A DNA stretch of 64,000 nucleotides. Origin: Vesta saturnalis. Its lineage: Eukaryota > Arthropoda > Insecta > Coleoptera > Lampyridae. The translations under genes and the position numbers were made by a program. Below the pieces are notes generated by a model. It saw only the letters and a program-made list of their open reading frames with translations, ran no database searches and was not told the DNA's origin. This document shows positions 13,121-24,785 of this stretch, in pieces (positions within the stretch are counted from its first letter, which is position 1; the number at the start of each line of letters is the position of its first letter). Where the stretch lies: positions 338,501 through 402,500 of the forward strand of contig JARFJB010000889.1 of NCBI GenBank assembly GCA_036346205.1, in the 5' to 3' direction.

Positions 13121-14988
13121 TTTTCTACTCCTATAGACTATAAGAGGAGTGGCCTAACGCTAATACGGAAGTACTACTGGATAAGTTATTTTATTACCTT
13201 TGAACGTTTTATACACGTACTAATTTCGTAATGAACAATCTTATGAAAAATAAATTACAGTATAAACGTATTACAGGATTTTATGGTTAATTTCAATTTC
13301 CACTTTAAAAGTTAGAGCATTCTCCATTGGTTTTACTAGTTACCTTGTAATTAAACAAATTAACCCCGCTTTACGGTTAATAATGATATGAAATTTTACT
13401 TTATTAACAACAGCTGTTGTTTTAAGGTAACCTGAACTTAAATAAAGTACTAAGTACGTTAGTATCTGTTAGCCAAAGGAGGTATTGATATATTTTTATA
13501 TTCCAAACTACTGAAATTTAATGGACTATGTTTATGTTAGTTTTGATGTGATTGACGAAAGTGAAACAAAACACATAATGTATTATTAAATATGTTTCAT
13601 GTATAATTTACATAATTTTAAAACAAGTCAAATTCAATACTTCATAAACTTCTGTTTGGATTTTAAAACACAATTGGCAAATTGTGCAAGCCGTCATTAG
13701 TTTACTAACATTATTAACCCACTAGACGTAGAGTTTAACTTTAAATTTATATAGGAATAGAAAACGATTGTTTTAATGATACATTTCTTCATGTTTATCT
13801 TAATTTATAAACAGAAATATACTAGCATGAACATTGCTGTCATACTTATAGGACACTGGTACAATTCATACACGCCAAGCGCGATTGAGGCGCGCGGATT
13901 CCAACTTGTTTGAATTTGTTAGTACTTACACCGATCATTTGCATTTATAAGAGGTATTGTGGCGACTAACCACATAAAATTTGCGTGTTAAAATGGATCA
14001 CAAACGTTTTTTAAGTATAAAAAATATTGTAGCTTTATTTCAAAATGAAAAACCTGATATCCCTAAACGTGTATGTATTTAAATCTGCTTTTCACTGTTG
14101 CAATAATTACGAACCGGGTTTGACTGACATGTCATAAAATTCGGCCTTTAGTAACCAAAATAAACGAAACATTTCTACAGTGGGGTGTATATTCCACTTT
14201 TTTTTATTCATTGATGACATAATAGCAAAATATTATTGACACAATCGTCTAAAGCAAACCAATCAGATTTGGATACGAATTTCTGGACACTATGCAGTTC
14301 AGATGGATACTGTTCCAAATTTTCTGTTTACACTGGCAAGGATAACATTTCCACTCCAGGTTTACTGCAAGGTTCTCAACTCGTTATTTAAAATTCTGAT
14401 AATCATGTGTTCTTTGATAACTTACTCACAAATCGTGATGCACTGATTCATATAAACTCGACTGGATTTCGAACTACAGGAACGACGAGAGACAGTAGAA
14501 CTGAAGTGCCCTCTTCCAAATTCAAAAGACGCCATTAGAATTAAAGCCAAAAAATGTTATTGGCCTCTAATTATGAGAATGATTAATATGTCAATAATAA
14601 ATGCGTAGATTTTCTAGTTCCTAGATTTTAGAAAAAGTGTGACAATGTTTTTTTTTAAACTAGGACACATTGGAGCACTAATAAAAGCGTAATATCCTTG
14701 GGGTGTTACTTGATGTAAGGTATGATGCAAATAATAAGGCGACGAGGTAACCTCTGACATGTTGTAGCAAATGTGATGCAAACTTATGCGTTGAATGTAT
14801 CACACTAGTAAATAAGATGTAATATTGTAGGCACATTGTACCAGTGCAAATACACATACACGCACCCACACAACAGAATTGCAGGAGGTGCAGTCATATT
14901 ATTAATAATGGATTAGATAAAGTACGGATAATTAATTATTAATGGCCAAAGATATAGGTTATTATATACGTCCATGTTATATTGAAGT
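13121..14988. other. AT-rich intergenic sequence, nothing recognised
   Basis: No supported gene or repeat end up to the TTAA target duplication of the piggyBac element. Confidence 0.4.
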
Positions 14989-15180
14989 TTAACACGTTAA
15001 GTACGACAGCTCTTATGGCTTAGATTTTGTACATGCCGGGTATATAAATGTATATTGCCATCCCATGGGCCGGAAAAATATTTTCCTTGATTTGTTTAAA
15101 CACATATTTTTTTTCGGCAGTTTTTGCATTTGTTATAGGTTTTTAGCCAACAGTAACAAATTTTTACAAGAAAAAAAATT

Positions 15181-15287
15181 CGAGGCACTGGTGACTCGCT
15201 TCGCCATACAAGAGCATTCATCGAGTCACCGATGCCTCTCTTCGGCACGACAGTGTAGTTTTGGCTGTGCGAGTCACGGATGCCTCG
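15181..15287. promoter_or_regulatory. Subterminal repeat cluster of piggyBac (putative transposase binding)
   Basis: CGAGGCACTGGTGACTCG at 15181-15198 is followed by two inverted relatives at 15222-15238 and 15270-15287. A fourth, direct relative sits near the other end of the transposon (17592-17609). Subterminal repeats are known to be required by piggyBac transposases; the binding role here is inferred. Confidence 0.5.
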
Positions 15288-15449
15288 AAACAACCATGGG
15301 AGGGGATTCCAGACGTACGTGCCTCGCTGCGTGTAAAGCTCTGCAGTTCTCAGTTCGATATTACCGATTATCGCGTGTACATCGTTGTTTTTGCAAATTA
15401 GTTATTCTGATCTAGTTTCGTAGTATTTTAACGATAACTTTGTTTTAAA

Positions 15450-17323
15450 ATGAAAAGAAATAATTGTTATAATATTAGCACTAGGAGTAGAAAGATTGTA
15501 AAGTTAGCCTTCAGTGCAAATCCATTTATTGATGAAAACGTTGCTTCAATATCGGCTCAAGATCCTGTGGAAAACAATGTTTTAAAAAATGTTGATTTAC
15601 CAGAGCCTACTTCACATCAAGGTGATAAAAGTTCTATTGACGTCAATGACTCGGATCGTAATTACACAGTGGCGGTCGAGAATAATTCTAGTGATAATGT
15701 AGTTTCTGTGACAGAGCCTCTCTCATATAAAGATGCTAGTGGCGAAAGTTCTATTGATGATAGTGACGCGGATCCTAATTATTCAGGTAACTCATCAAGT
15801 GAGTCATCAACAGAAGAAACAAGTGAAATTGAAGTAGAAGAGGATGATCAGTCCGATGAAATTTTACTAGAATGGGGTCCTGTTGTGGAAAATAACTTCG
15901 ACTTTGACGAATATTCCACGGGTGATACTCTGCTGATTTAAAACTTGATGATCCTTACTGATTATTTAGAAATTTTATGCCAGAAGAAGTCTTGGAACTC
16001 ATGGTAACTGAAACAAACAGGTTTGCAAATCAATGCATGCTTACAAAGTCTCAACCGAGGGTAAAAAATAACTGGACTGCAATTACTAACTCTTAAATGA
16101 GGAAGTTTTTAGGAGTTCTTATGCTTATGGGAATCAATGGTGTTCCAGATATAAAACTATATTGGTCGAAGAAAGTAATATATAAAAATGATTTTATAAG
16201 TACTGCTTTTAGAAGAGACCGCTTTCTGTCAATATTAAAATACTGGCATTTTTCTAATAACGAAACAAATGATGGTCAACGTCTTTTTAAAATTACTCCT
16301 CTATTGAATCTACTTGTTGGTCAATTTAAATCTATTATAGAACTATCCTTAGTTATAGATGAATCTATGGTGCCTTGCATAGGCCGTGTCGCCTTTCGAC
16401 AGTATTTACCCAATAAAACTCATAAGTATGGGATTAAACTTTACAAGTTATGTGTGCCTTCTGGTTACACATACAATTTAAATATTTATTCTGGTAAACA
16501 ACGTAACGCAACTAACTCTGATATCGGACATTCTCATCATGTTACCATAAATTTTTCAGAACCTTTACTAGGTAAAGGTCGTATTTTTATACAAGTATTC
16601 CACTTGCAAAAGAGCTAATAGAGAATAAAACGTTTATTTGTGGCACTTTGAGAAGTAATAGGCGAGTACTACCAAAAGAATTTATACGAACAAAACTAAA
16701 AAAGGGAGAAGTGAGTAGTACTCAAAAGAAGATAGGCATAAAACTTATAAAATGGCAGGATAAACGTCAAGTGCTAATGCTCACTTCATGTAAGGATCAT
16801 AAGGGTCAACTGACTGAAGTTAAAAAAAGAGGAGAATCTGTCAATAAACCTGATTCTGTCATCAGTTACAATAAAGCCAAAAAGGGGGTTGACATCCGAT
16901 CAGCTGTCTTCTTACTATTCCAGTATAAGAAAAACTGTTAAGTGGTACAGTAAGGTGGCTATGGAACTTTGATTTGGTACTTGTGTTGTAAATGCGTGGG
17001 TGCTACACAGAGAGTTTGGTGGTGGAAAAAAAATATCTCTCTTACATTTTAGAGAAAAAATCATTGACATTTTAGTGACAGAAGACACTTTACCACCACA
17101 AGTAAGAACAGTTCCTCAGAAAACTCAACATTTTCTAGAAAAAGCTCAAGGACCAGTTCGTAAAACAAGAAAGCGTTGTCGCCAGTGTTATCAACAAATA
17201 TACACCGAAAAAGGTAAAAAGGAAGCAGATAGGAAAACCAAACAGATCCCTACGTATTGCGCTGTTTGTCCTGATAAGCCAATCCTATGTTTACCATGTT
17301 TCAATAAATGTCATAAAATTTGA
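15450..17323 (+). pseudogene. piggyBac transposase, frame-broken
   Basis: The reading frame is split into four open segments. 15450-15941 holds an acidic, Ser/Asp/Glu-rich N-terminal region, as in many piggyBac transposases. 16097-16618 holds the start of the DDE_Tnp_1_7 core, with the first catalytic aspartate in VIDESMVPCIGR (codon 16358-16360) and the RQYLPNKTHKYGIKLY block. 16648-16941 holds the FICGTLRSNRR and YNKAKKGVDIR blocks, retaining the last conserved aspartate. 17000-17323 encodes the C-terminal cysteine-rich zinc-binding domain (CRQC, CAVC, CLPCFNKCH). The second catalytic aspartate, normally DNFYTS, is lost: only FYTSIPLAKEL remains readable near 16587-16620 after a small deletion. 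The enzyme would catalyse TTAA-specific cut-and-paste transposition but this copy cannot be active as written. Confidence 0.92.
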
Positions 17324-17660
17324 ATTTAGCATCCATTAGGTTTTTAATCATTTGATAAACATGTTATGTGTGTTTTTGTTTATTATTATGTGTGTTCCTG
17401 TTTATTTGTAAGAAAATAAATAAAAATAAAAAAATTACTGATTTACGTTATTTCTTTCTACTGGTTGTTCATATTTGGAAACGAAATTAGCTTTATACAT
17501 AGTACACTATCTAGCAGACGAGCGTACAAACATTGAATCGTTTGTGTAGGCCGCAACAAAATTACTTTGCTATTAAGAACAGAATGTATAGCGAGGCACC
17601 GGTCTCTCGTACCGTCAACCAAGAACACATTCTTGCCTCGCATCGTACTTAACGTGTTAA

Positions 17661-19890
17661 TAGTTGTTATTCCAATTATATAAAATGAATAAGCCCAGTA
17701 ATACGTAAATCCGAAATGGCCAGATTTAGTACTAAATCTCTTGATGAAATCACGTATATTGGTTTTGAGTTCGATGTTTATTATGTATCATGTTGTGTAT
17801 GATTATCTCCAAATAATGTTGTACAGTATTTTGAACTAACTGACTTATTTAGAAACAACTGTTTCACACAACGATTTTGGATGGATGTGGCAAAGTTCTA
17901 TAATAAAAGGCGTTTGTGTGATACATTAAAATACGCATGAACTGAGTAATCCGTTTTTTATTATGTTTATTATTCAACGTCTGACGTGAACCAAACCTAA
18001 AAATCACATTTTTCATGAATTGCGCATAACTTTTTACGAGGAATCAGTATTAAGCATTCTTCCGATTCTAAAATGAGTCCCAATGCTGCATATTTTACCA
18101 AAGTGAGACTATTTATCTAATCTCTTGTATGCTCTCTTTATGGTAAGCTCAACCTTTGAATATAAACTTAGAGTTTGTATTCAAAGAGCTCAGGGAACAT
18201 GGAGATGTCAAATCTATCTTTTAAAATCACATTGGATGGTTTCATTTACTTTACGGGTTTTGTGATAAGTATTTGAGGTTACATCCACTATAGTTATAAT
18301 TTTTGGTTCTCCACATTTGCAGACAAAGTATGTGTGTGCGGCATGTGCGCTGAATACTACATTTCTCAATTGAGATAGTAGGTTTTTATGTATCTTTAGC
18401 TTTTCAAGTTAATTTCAATTGGATAATTACAACCACGTACTATTTAAACAGGTCAGCTGGATGCTCGTAAAATGCAGCTATAAAGGCTGTAAGGGTGGCA
18501 GTTAAGCAAAAATAATAAAATGAAACGACTACATCGTTAATACAATAATAAGAAACATAAGAATTTAATACTTTTAAGTATACAATTGTCTACTTATAAG
18601 GTGTGCAATCGATGCAAATCAGACACAAACTCGTTATTTTAATGTTACTGGAATGTAATAAAACAATTAGAGGCATACGTAAGCATATCTACAAAGTACG
18701 ATTTTGATTTATAACGTTAAGTCTTCTGCTCAAATGATCTTGCAAAGGCGTAGATAACTTGCAGTTAAGGGTATCTCGTTTATGTCTTTGACAAGTACTG
18801 TTACCACCATACATGGATAAAGACTTCTGTCGGTGACAAGTTTCTTAACTGTGATTCATCTATACACTTCACGCATCTTCACATTTTTAAAAACACAGTG
18901 TAATAGGGGTTTTATTTTTAATTTACGAAAAACAAACTAATGAAATATTAAAAGAGTGGATCATTAGCTGTACAAAGAAATTAAACTTAAAACCTTTTAA
19001 TGTTTGAGAATCGTACGTAACGTCTCAGTTTATTTTAGCAAACATGCGTTACTTCGTACTGCTTTTAGTATTTTATGGTAAAGATTACCGTAGTCTCACC
19101 TTCTTATTTTACATAATTGGCAACCAGTACATAAACCACATATCAATATGTGCCTTTTTCACAATCACAATTTCCATGTATCTATTCCATAGTAACCGTT
19201 TATTTAGTAAACAAACCAAACGACAGCTAGCAATACTTTTATAATTACTGGAATTTTAGAACCTGACGATAATTGTATGATTTTAACTAATATCACTTAT
19301 TTACTTTTTTCAGTTTATTTATTCTTTAAATAAAAATTGGTCACGTTTGTTTATGAACATTAATCAGTGTAGTAATTGAAATTTCCAATTGATTTTATTT
19401 TGGATTGAGAGCAGTAAACGTTTCACGTTAATTTCATGCAAAATAAAGTTATTCTAAATTTAAAATTGTGCTAATTTGATATTAAACAATGATTGGCCTG
19501 GAAAAAAATACGAACAAGATGAAAATGATTTTGAACACATGTATGAACAAATATTACAAAACAGCTACTGGAACTTACAGTTGTACAAAGTTTGTAATTT
19601 CGTATGTAAGATAAATATTTTAAATTGTGAATGCTAAGTATGAAAAGGTGGATATGATCGACACGCTTATTTAACAAAAGCTTAAAATATAGCCGACCGG
19701 TCATAATTTATTGGCAAAGCGAGGGTTATTGAGGGCGGTCGAGAATAACGTTAGTTTTGTGGTAGAAGTTGACAAGAGCGGGTCTAAAGTGCTTCCAAGG
19801 TATTTAATTTAAGTAGAAATATATTACTACAGTGAATATGTTTTGTACTGCTTGATAACTACCTATTAATTGTTGTATTTGTTTTAAGCT
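17661..19890. other. AT-rich intergenic sequence, nothing recognised
   Basis: No gene or repeat end recognised. The 60-77 aa frames here have no domain. Confidence 0.4.
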
Positions 19891-21205
19891 ACTGTTACAT
19901 TTTGGTAAAACCTCTGGCAGGTATACAGATATATTCCTGAAATCTTATTTTATCAGCCCAAGTTTGGGACAAAACAGTAGAGCAGTCCGGTGAAACAGTT
20001 GTAGTCGCTTTAGATATCTCAAAGGCATTTGACCAAGTTTGGCATAAGTGTTTACTTGCCAAACTCACCTCGTTTGGGTTAAATGATACGCTCATCAGCT
20101 GGGTTTCTAGTTTCCTTGATAAAAGACGAATACGTGTCGTAGTTGATGGCTTTTTTTCAAAAGAAGTTAGCATCAACGCGGGCGTATCACAAGGATCCGT
20201 TATAGCGCCTACACCTTTTCTGCTGTACATAAACGACCTTATTTCTTCAACAACTAACTCCATCCATTACTTTGCTGACGATAGCACTCTTCACTGTAGT
20301 TCATCTCAGTCTACTCATAGTGATAATCCACCTCCTATGTCAAATCAAGAAATTAAAGCTGAAATGGCAAATTCAATCAACAAAGACATTCAACGTATTC
20401 TCGAATGGGGAAGCAATAATCTAGTTAAATTTAATGCTAACAAAACTCAGTGTTGCCTTATGTCCGCCAAAAAAGATCGATCATTTCCTGTTGTAAGTAT
20501 GAATGGCTCAGTTCTTAAGTTTTCAGACTCTGTTACTCTGTTGGGTATGACTGTATCTTCAAATCTCTCATGGGTTGACCATCTTCTGTCAGCTACCAAA
20601 ACAGCTGCTCGTTAAATAGGCTTTTTGTACAGATCTAAGCAGTACTTTACCTCTCGACAACTACTTTTGCTGTATAAGGCCTAAATTCGGCCTCATCTGG
20701 AATATAATTCTCACCTTTGGGTTAGTGCTCTCCAATACGCTCTCGATATCGTTGATCGTATTCAAAAGAGAGCGATTAGGACCCGTCCTTAACTTCTCAC
20801 ATACAGTCCCTTGAGCATAGAAGGATAGCTTCAGTTCTTTCTTTGTATTATCGTTATTACAACGGCTATTGTGCTGGTGAATTACATTCCTTGATACCAT
20901 CTCCGGCTATCTTTGCGAGAAACACTCGGTTCGCTCATTCACATCATCAGTATGCAGTACAAATCTCCACTTGTCGTACCAAACGAGCGCAATCTACATT
21001 TTTCTACACGGCTTCTAAACTCTGGAATGATCTCCCTAGTTCCTGTTTTCCTCTCACTTATGATATGAGAAAATTTAAGGTAGCTGTTCATGGGCATCTA
21101 TTGGCAATTCATTATCCCTCTATCCATCCTCCTAAGTGTTCCTGAGTGCTTTAGCACGATAGGCCTTATTTAGCCTGTTCAGGTCCACAATCATACAAAA
21201 AAAAA
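19890..21205 (+). mobile_element. 5'-truncated LINE (Jockey/CR1-type) with A-tail
   Basis: A non-LTR retrotransposon fragment containing only the second half of the reverse transcriptase and the C-terminal region. It ends in an A-run at 21196-21205, as expected for target-primed reverse transcription with 5' truncation. A more decayed relative occurs at 36290-36680. Confidence 0.85.
19943..21145 (+). pseudogene. LINE reverse transcriptase, 3' part, frame-broken
   Basis: An open frame without its natural start runs to 20615. It carries VVVALDISKAFDQVWHK (RT motif A, catalytic Asp), GVSQGSVIAPTPFLLYINDL (motif B) and YFADDSTL (motif C, catalytic Asp pair). The next block, LVKFNANKTQCCLMSAKK, is typical of arthropod LINEs. 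A stop and frame breaks interrupt 20615-20842. The C-terminal segment 20843-21145 (HSLIPSPA, FFYTASKLWNDLPSSCFP) closes the ORF. The endonuclease and ORF1 are absent. Clade placement within Jockey/CR1-like LINEs is not resolved by eye. Confidence 0.85.
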
Positions 21206-21604
21206 GATGATAAATAGATATATCACAAATTTGTATTATCAAATAGCTCTAGTGCAGATTAACATTGGCAGATTTAGGGGACACCTGAATCCAATTTGGT
21301 CCCATGATTGCGTTAACGTAACATCGAATGAGCGTTTTTTAGTAGGAAAAAATTTACTTTTTACCTCCTTGATAGGTGTTTCAGTTTAAACTTCTAAATG
21401 ATGCAATGAAATACTGCGATGGGTGCATTACTTTCTCTCAAAATCAAAATCCAAATTTAACAATTTGTTTAAAAAAAATTGTCGATAATAATTAATTGAT
21501 TATTCATAAACCAGTACTAGTTACCTTCCAACTGTAGGTATAGAAAGTTATGCAATCTACTTCTATCACTAACGCTAAATCGACTTATTAGCTCATTCTA
21601 CAAC
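21206..21604. other. AT-rich spacer, nothing recognised
   Basis: Short stretch between the LINE A-tail and the GT array. No gene seen. Confidence 0.4.
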
Positions 21605-21639
21605 GTTTGGCAGTTTTGACGAAATCGACCATGATGTTT

Positions 21640-21665
21640 GTGCATCTGTGTGAGTGTGTGTGCGC

Positions 21666-21717
<52 letters not shown>

Positions 21718-22530
21718 AAGTGTGTAAGTGTGTGCGCGCGCGCGTGTGTGCATGTGTGCGTGTATGCGCATGCGCGTGCGTCTATGTGTACGTATGTGTG
21801 TGCGCGTGTGTGCGGGTGTGCGTGTGTGCGTCTGTGCGTGTGTGCGTGTGTGCGTGTGTGCGTGTGTGAGTGTGTGCGCGCGCGCGTGTGTGCATGTGTG
21901 CGTATATGCGCATGTGCGTGCGCCTATGTGTACGTTTGCGTGTGTGCGTGTGTGCCTGTGTGCGTGTGTGCGTCTGTGCGTGTGTGCGTGTGTGCGTGTG
22001 TGCTGTGTGCGTGTGTGCTGTGTGCGTATGTGCGTGTGCGTGTGTGCGTGTGTGCGGTGCGTGTGCGCGTGTGCGCGTGTGTGCGTGTGGTGTGTGGTGT
22101 GTGATGTGTACGTGTGCGTGTGTGCTGTGTGTGTGTGGTGTGTGTGACGTGTGCGTGTGAGCGTGTGTCGTGATGCGTGTGTGCGTGGTGCGTGTGTCGT
22201 GTGTCGTGTGCGTGTGTACGTGTGTCGTGTGTCGTGTGTGTGTGTGCGTGTGTGCGTGTGTGCTGTGTGCGTGTGTGCGTGTGTGCGTTGTGCTGTGTGT
22301 GCTGTGCGTGTGCTGTGTGCGTGTGTGCGTGTGCGTGTGTGCGTGTGTGCGTGTGTGCGTGTGTGCGTATGTGCGTTGTGCGTGTGTGCGTTGTACGTGG
22401 TGTGTGTGCGTGTGTGCATGTGTACGTGTGTGGGTGTGGTGCGTGTGCGTGCTGTGTGTACGACTGCGTAATGGGTGTGTGCGTAAGTACACGTGCGCGT
22501 ATGTGCGTGTACGTGTGTGCGTTGTATTTC
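21640..22530. repeat. GT microsatellite with higher-order structure
   Basis: (GT)n and (GTGTGC)n variants. A ~68 bp segment with a recognisable CG-rich core (GTGCGCGCGCGCGTGTGTGC) occurs at 21727-21794 and again at 21869-21936, a period of 142 bp, with few differences. All reading frames here are repeat translations. Confidence 0.93.
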
Positions 22531-22544
22531 ATGCTGTAACCACT

Positions 22545-23397
22545 TTTGGTGTAATTTGAACATACACTGATGCAAAGCACGTACGGCATGAACGTAAAAT
22601 ATAATTATTAATTAAACCACAAATATCTAAATTTTCAATTTTTACCTGACAACATCCGCCCTCATTCATTTGTGAAAAAACCGTTATCTCATTACTTTGT
22701 ACACACTTTACTTATAGTCTTTACCCCGAAATGAAGCGTAATCATAAAGTGCAGCCGAACTCCTCCTAATCTATTTTCACTAACAAAAGTCGGCATTGTA
22801 TTTAAAATTAGATGGGGTGTCTCGCAGTGAATGTAATAAACTCTGGCAGCAGATAGTACTAATGAAGATAAGAAGAAATGTTTCTATAAAGATAGGCCCT
22901 AATTCCCTATATTCCAGAGACACGGGGTCTGTTAGTTGAGAAAAGGATCACTTTTTTTTGCGATAACTCAATAACGCTTGAAAATTTAACCATGAGATTA
23001 AGAAATATTTGGAATGGAACACACGACCTTCCAACCTACAAAATTAAAATGAAATAGTTGTAATAACAATTTTTTTAGAATAATTATACAGCCTCTTTTT
23101 ATAATACTTTCATTACGAAATTAGGCATCATTGTACAAACAGATAAAGATGAACGAACTTTAAAAAAATTCAATAACCGCCCGTTCCTATAAAAATATCG
23201 ACTAACACTTAAATTCTACCTTAGGAAATTTTTTACCGCCAAATTACGCATCGTATCAAATAATTGCATAGAACATAATTCATCTATATGAATAAGGTAT
23301 ATGTATTGGGATTTTAATATTTTTCAAATATACAGCTGTTTCAGAAATATATGATAAAAATTTCTCTCCGCAGCTGAAATTCTCCCAAAACCTAATC
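22545..23397. other. AT-rich spacer, nothing recognised
   Basis: No gene, RNA or repeat terminus recognised between the two arrays. Confidence 0.4.
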
Positions 23398-23454
23398 AGC
23401 TCGAGGTGAAATTAAATCAAGCTTAAATACAAAATTTTGAGTACGTAGGTGTCA
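23398..23454 (+). repeat. Array left flank, copy 1
   Basis: About 55 bp beginning AGCTCGAGG and running to GAGTACGTAGGT is repeated at 26806-26860 with very few differences, each time directly before a CA array. The sequences to the left of the two copies are unrelated. Confidence 0.8.
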
Positions 23455-24237
23455 CGCACGAACTCACGCACGCGCGAGCATACACACACGCACACACGCA
23501 CACACACGCACACATACACACACGCACACACACACGCACGCACACAGGCACACACGCACACACCCACACGCGAACACACGCACACAGCACACTGCACACA
23601 CCACACTACACACACACACAATACGCACACGCACACGCACACACGCACACAGCACACCACACACACACGACACACGCACACACGCACACAGCACACACGC
23701 ACACCACACGCACGCACGCAACACGACACGCACAAACACAAACACAAACACAAACCAAACGCAAACGCAAACGCAAACGCAAACGCAACAAGCGCAAACG
23801 CAAACGCAAACGCAAACGCAAACTCAAACGCAAACGCAAAACGCATAGCAAACACAAACACAAACACAAACACAAACACAAACACAAACAAACAAACACA
23901 AGCACAAGCACAAGCACAAGCACAAGCACAAGCACAAGCACAAGCACAAGCACAAGCACAAGCACAAGCACAAGCACAAGCACAAGCACAAGCACAAGCA
24001 CAAGCACAAGCACAAGCACAAGCACAAGCACAAGCACAAGCACAAGCACAAGCACAAGCACAAGCACAAGCACAAGCACCAAGCACAAGCACAAGCACAA
24101 GCACAAGACACAAGCACAAGCACAAGCACAAGCACAAGCACAAGCACAAGACAAGCACAACACAAACAACAAACACAAACAACAAACACAAACACAAACA
24201 CAAACACAAACACAACCAACAACACAGAACCAAACCA

Positions 24238-24313
<76 letters not shown>

Positions 24314-24339
24314 ACACAGACGCAGACGCAGAAACGCAA

Positions 24340-24383
<44 letters not shown>

Positions 24384-24548
24384 AACGCTAACGCTAACGC
24401 AAACGCAAACGCAAACGCAAACGCAAACGCAAACACAAACACACACAAATACAAACACAAACACAAACACAAAAACAAACACTAACACTAACACAAACAC
24501 AAACACAAGCACAAACACAAACACAAAAACAAACACAAACACAAACAC
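23455..24548. repeat. CA-derived mosaic array (CA, CAAACA, CAAGCA, CAGACG hexamers)
   Basis: In order: imperfect (CA)n with CG (23455-23735), CAAACA/CAAACG hexamers (about 23735-23895), ACAAGC hexamers (about 23897-24150), CAAACA, CAGACG hexamers (about 24238-24385), and CAAACG/CAAACA (to 24548). Long threonine/glutamine/alanine frames are translations of these units. The hexamers read as point-mutated (CA)3 units amplified in blocks. Confidence 0.93.
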
Positions 24549-24712
24549 TGTTTCTGGATTTTTTAAGTTTTTACTTGAATATGGTTAAGCTCTAGACCTC
24601 ATCAATTTGGAGAAAAACGTCTCCGTACGTTTCAAAATGTAATTTTCATACCAACAGGAATGCTTTCAAATATGATGAGACTATTGAGAAATTAAGCAAA
24701 ATGATGAAAAAA

Positions 24713-24785
<73 letters not shown>

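Larger units (their letters stand above)
14993..17656 (+). mobile_element. piggyBac transposon with intact ends
   Basis: The 2,664 bp element starts and ends with the perfect 14 bp inverted repeat CACGTTAAGTACGA (14993-15006 and 17643-17656). It is flanked by a TTAA target duplication (14989-14992 and 17657-17660), the hallmark of piggyBac insertion. Four copies of a subterminal motif of the form CGAGGCACYGG..TCG lie inside the ends (15181-15198, 15222-15238 inverted, 15270-15287 inverted, 17592-17609). The interior encodes a broken transposase on the + strand. Confidence 0.93.

Noticed and set aside
23412..24588. Frames of 290-379 aa rich in Thr/Gln or Cys/Val on both strands
   Set aside because: Open on several frames at once because hexamer repeats lack stop codons; no unique sequence or domain.
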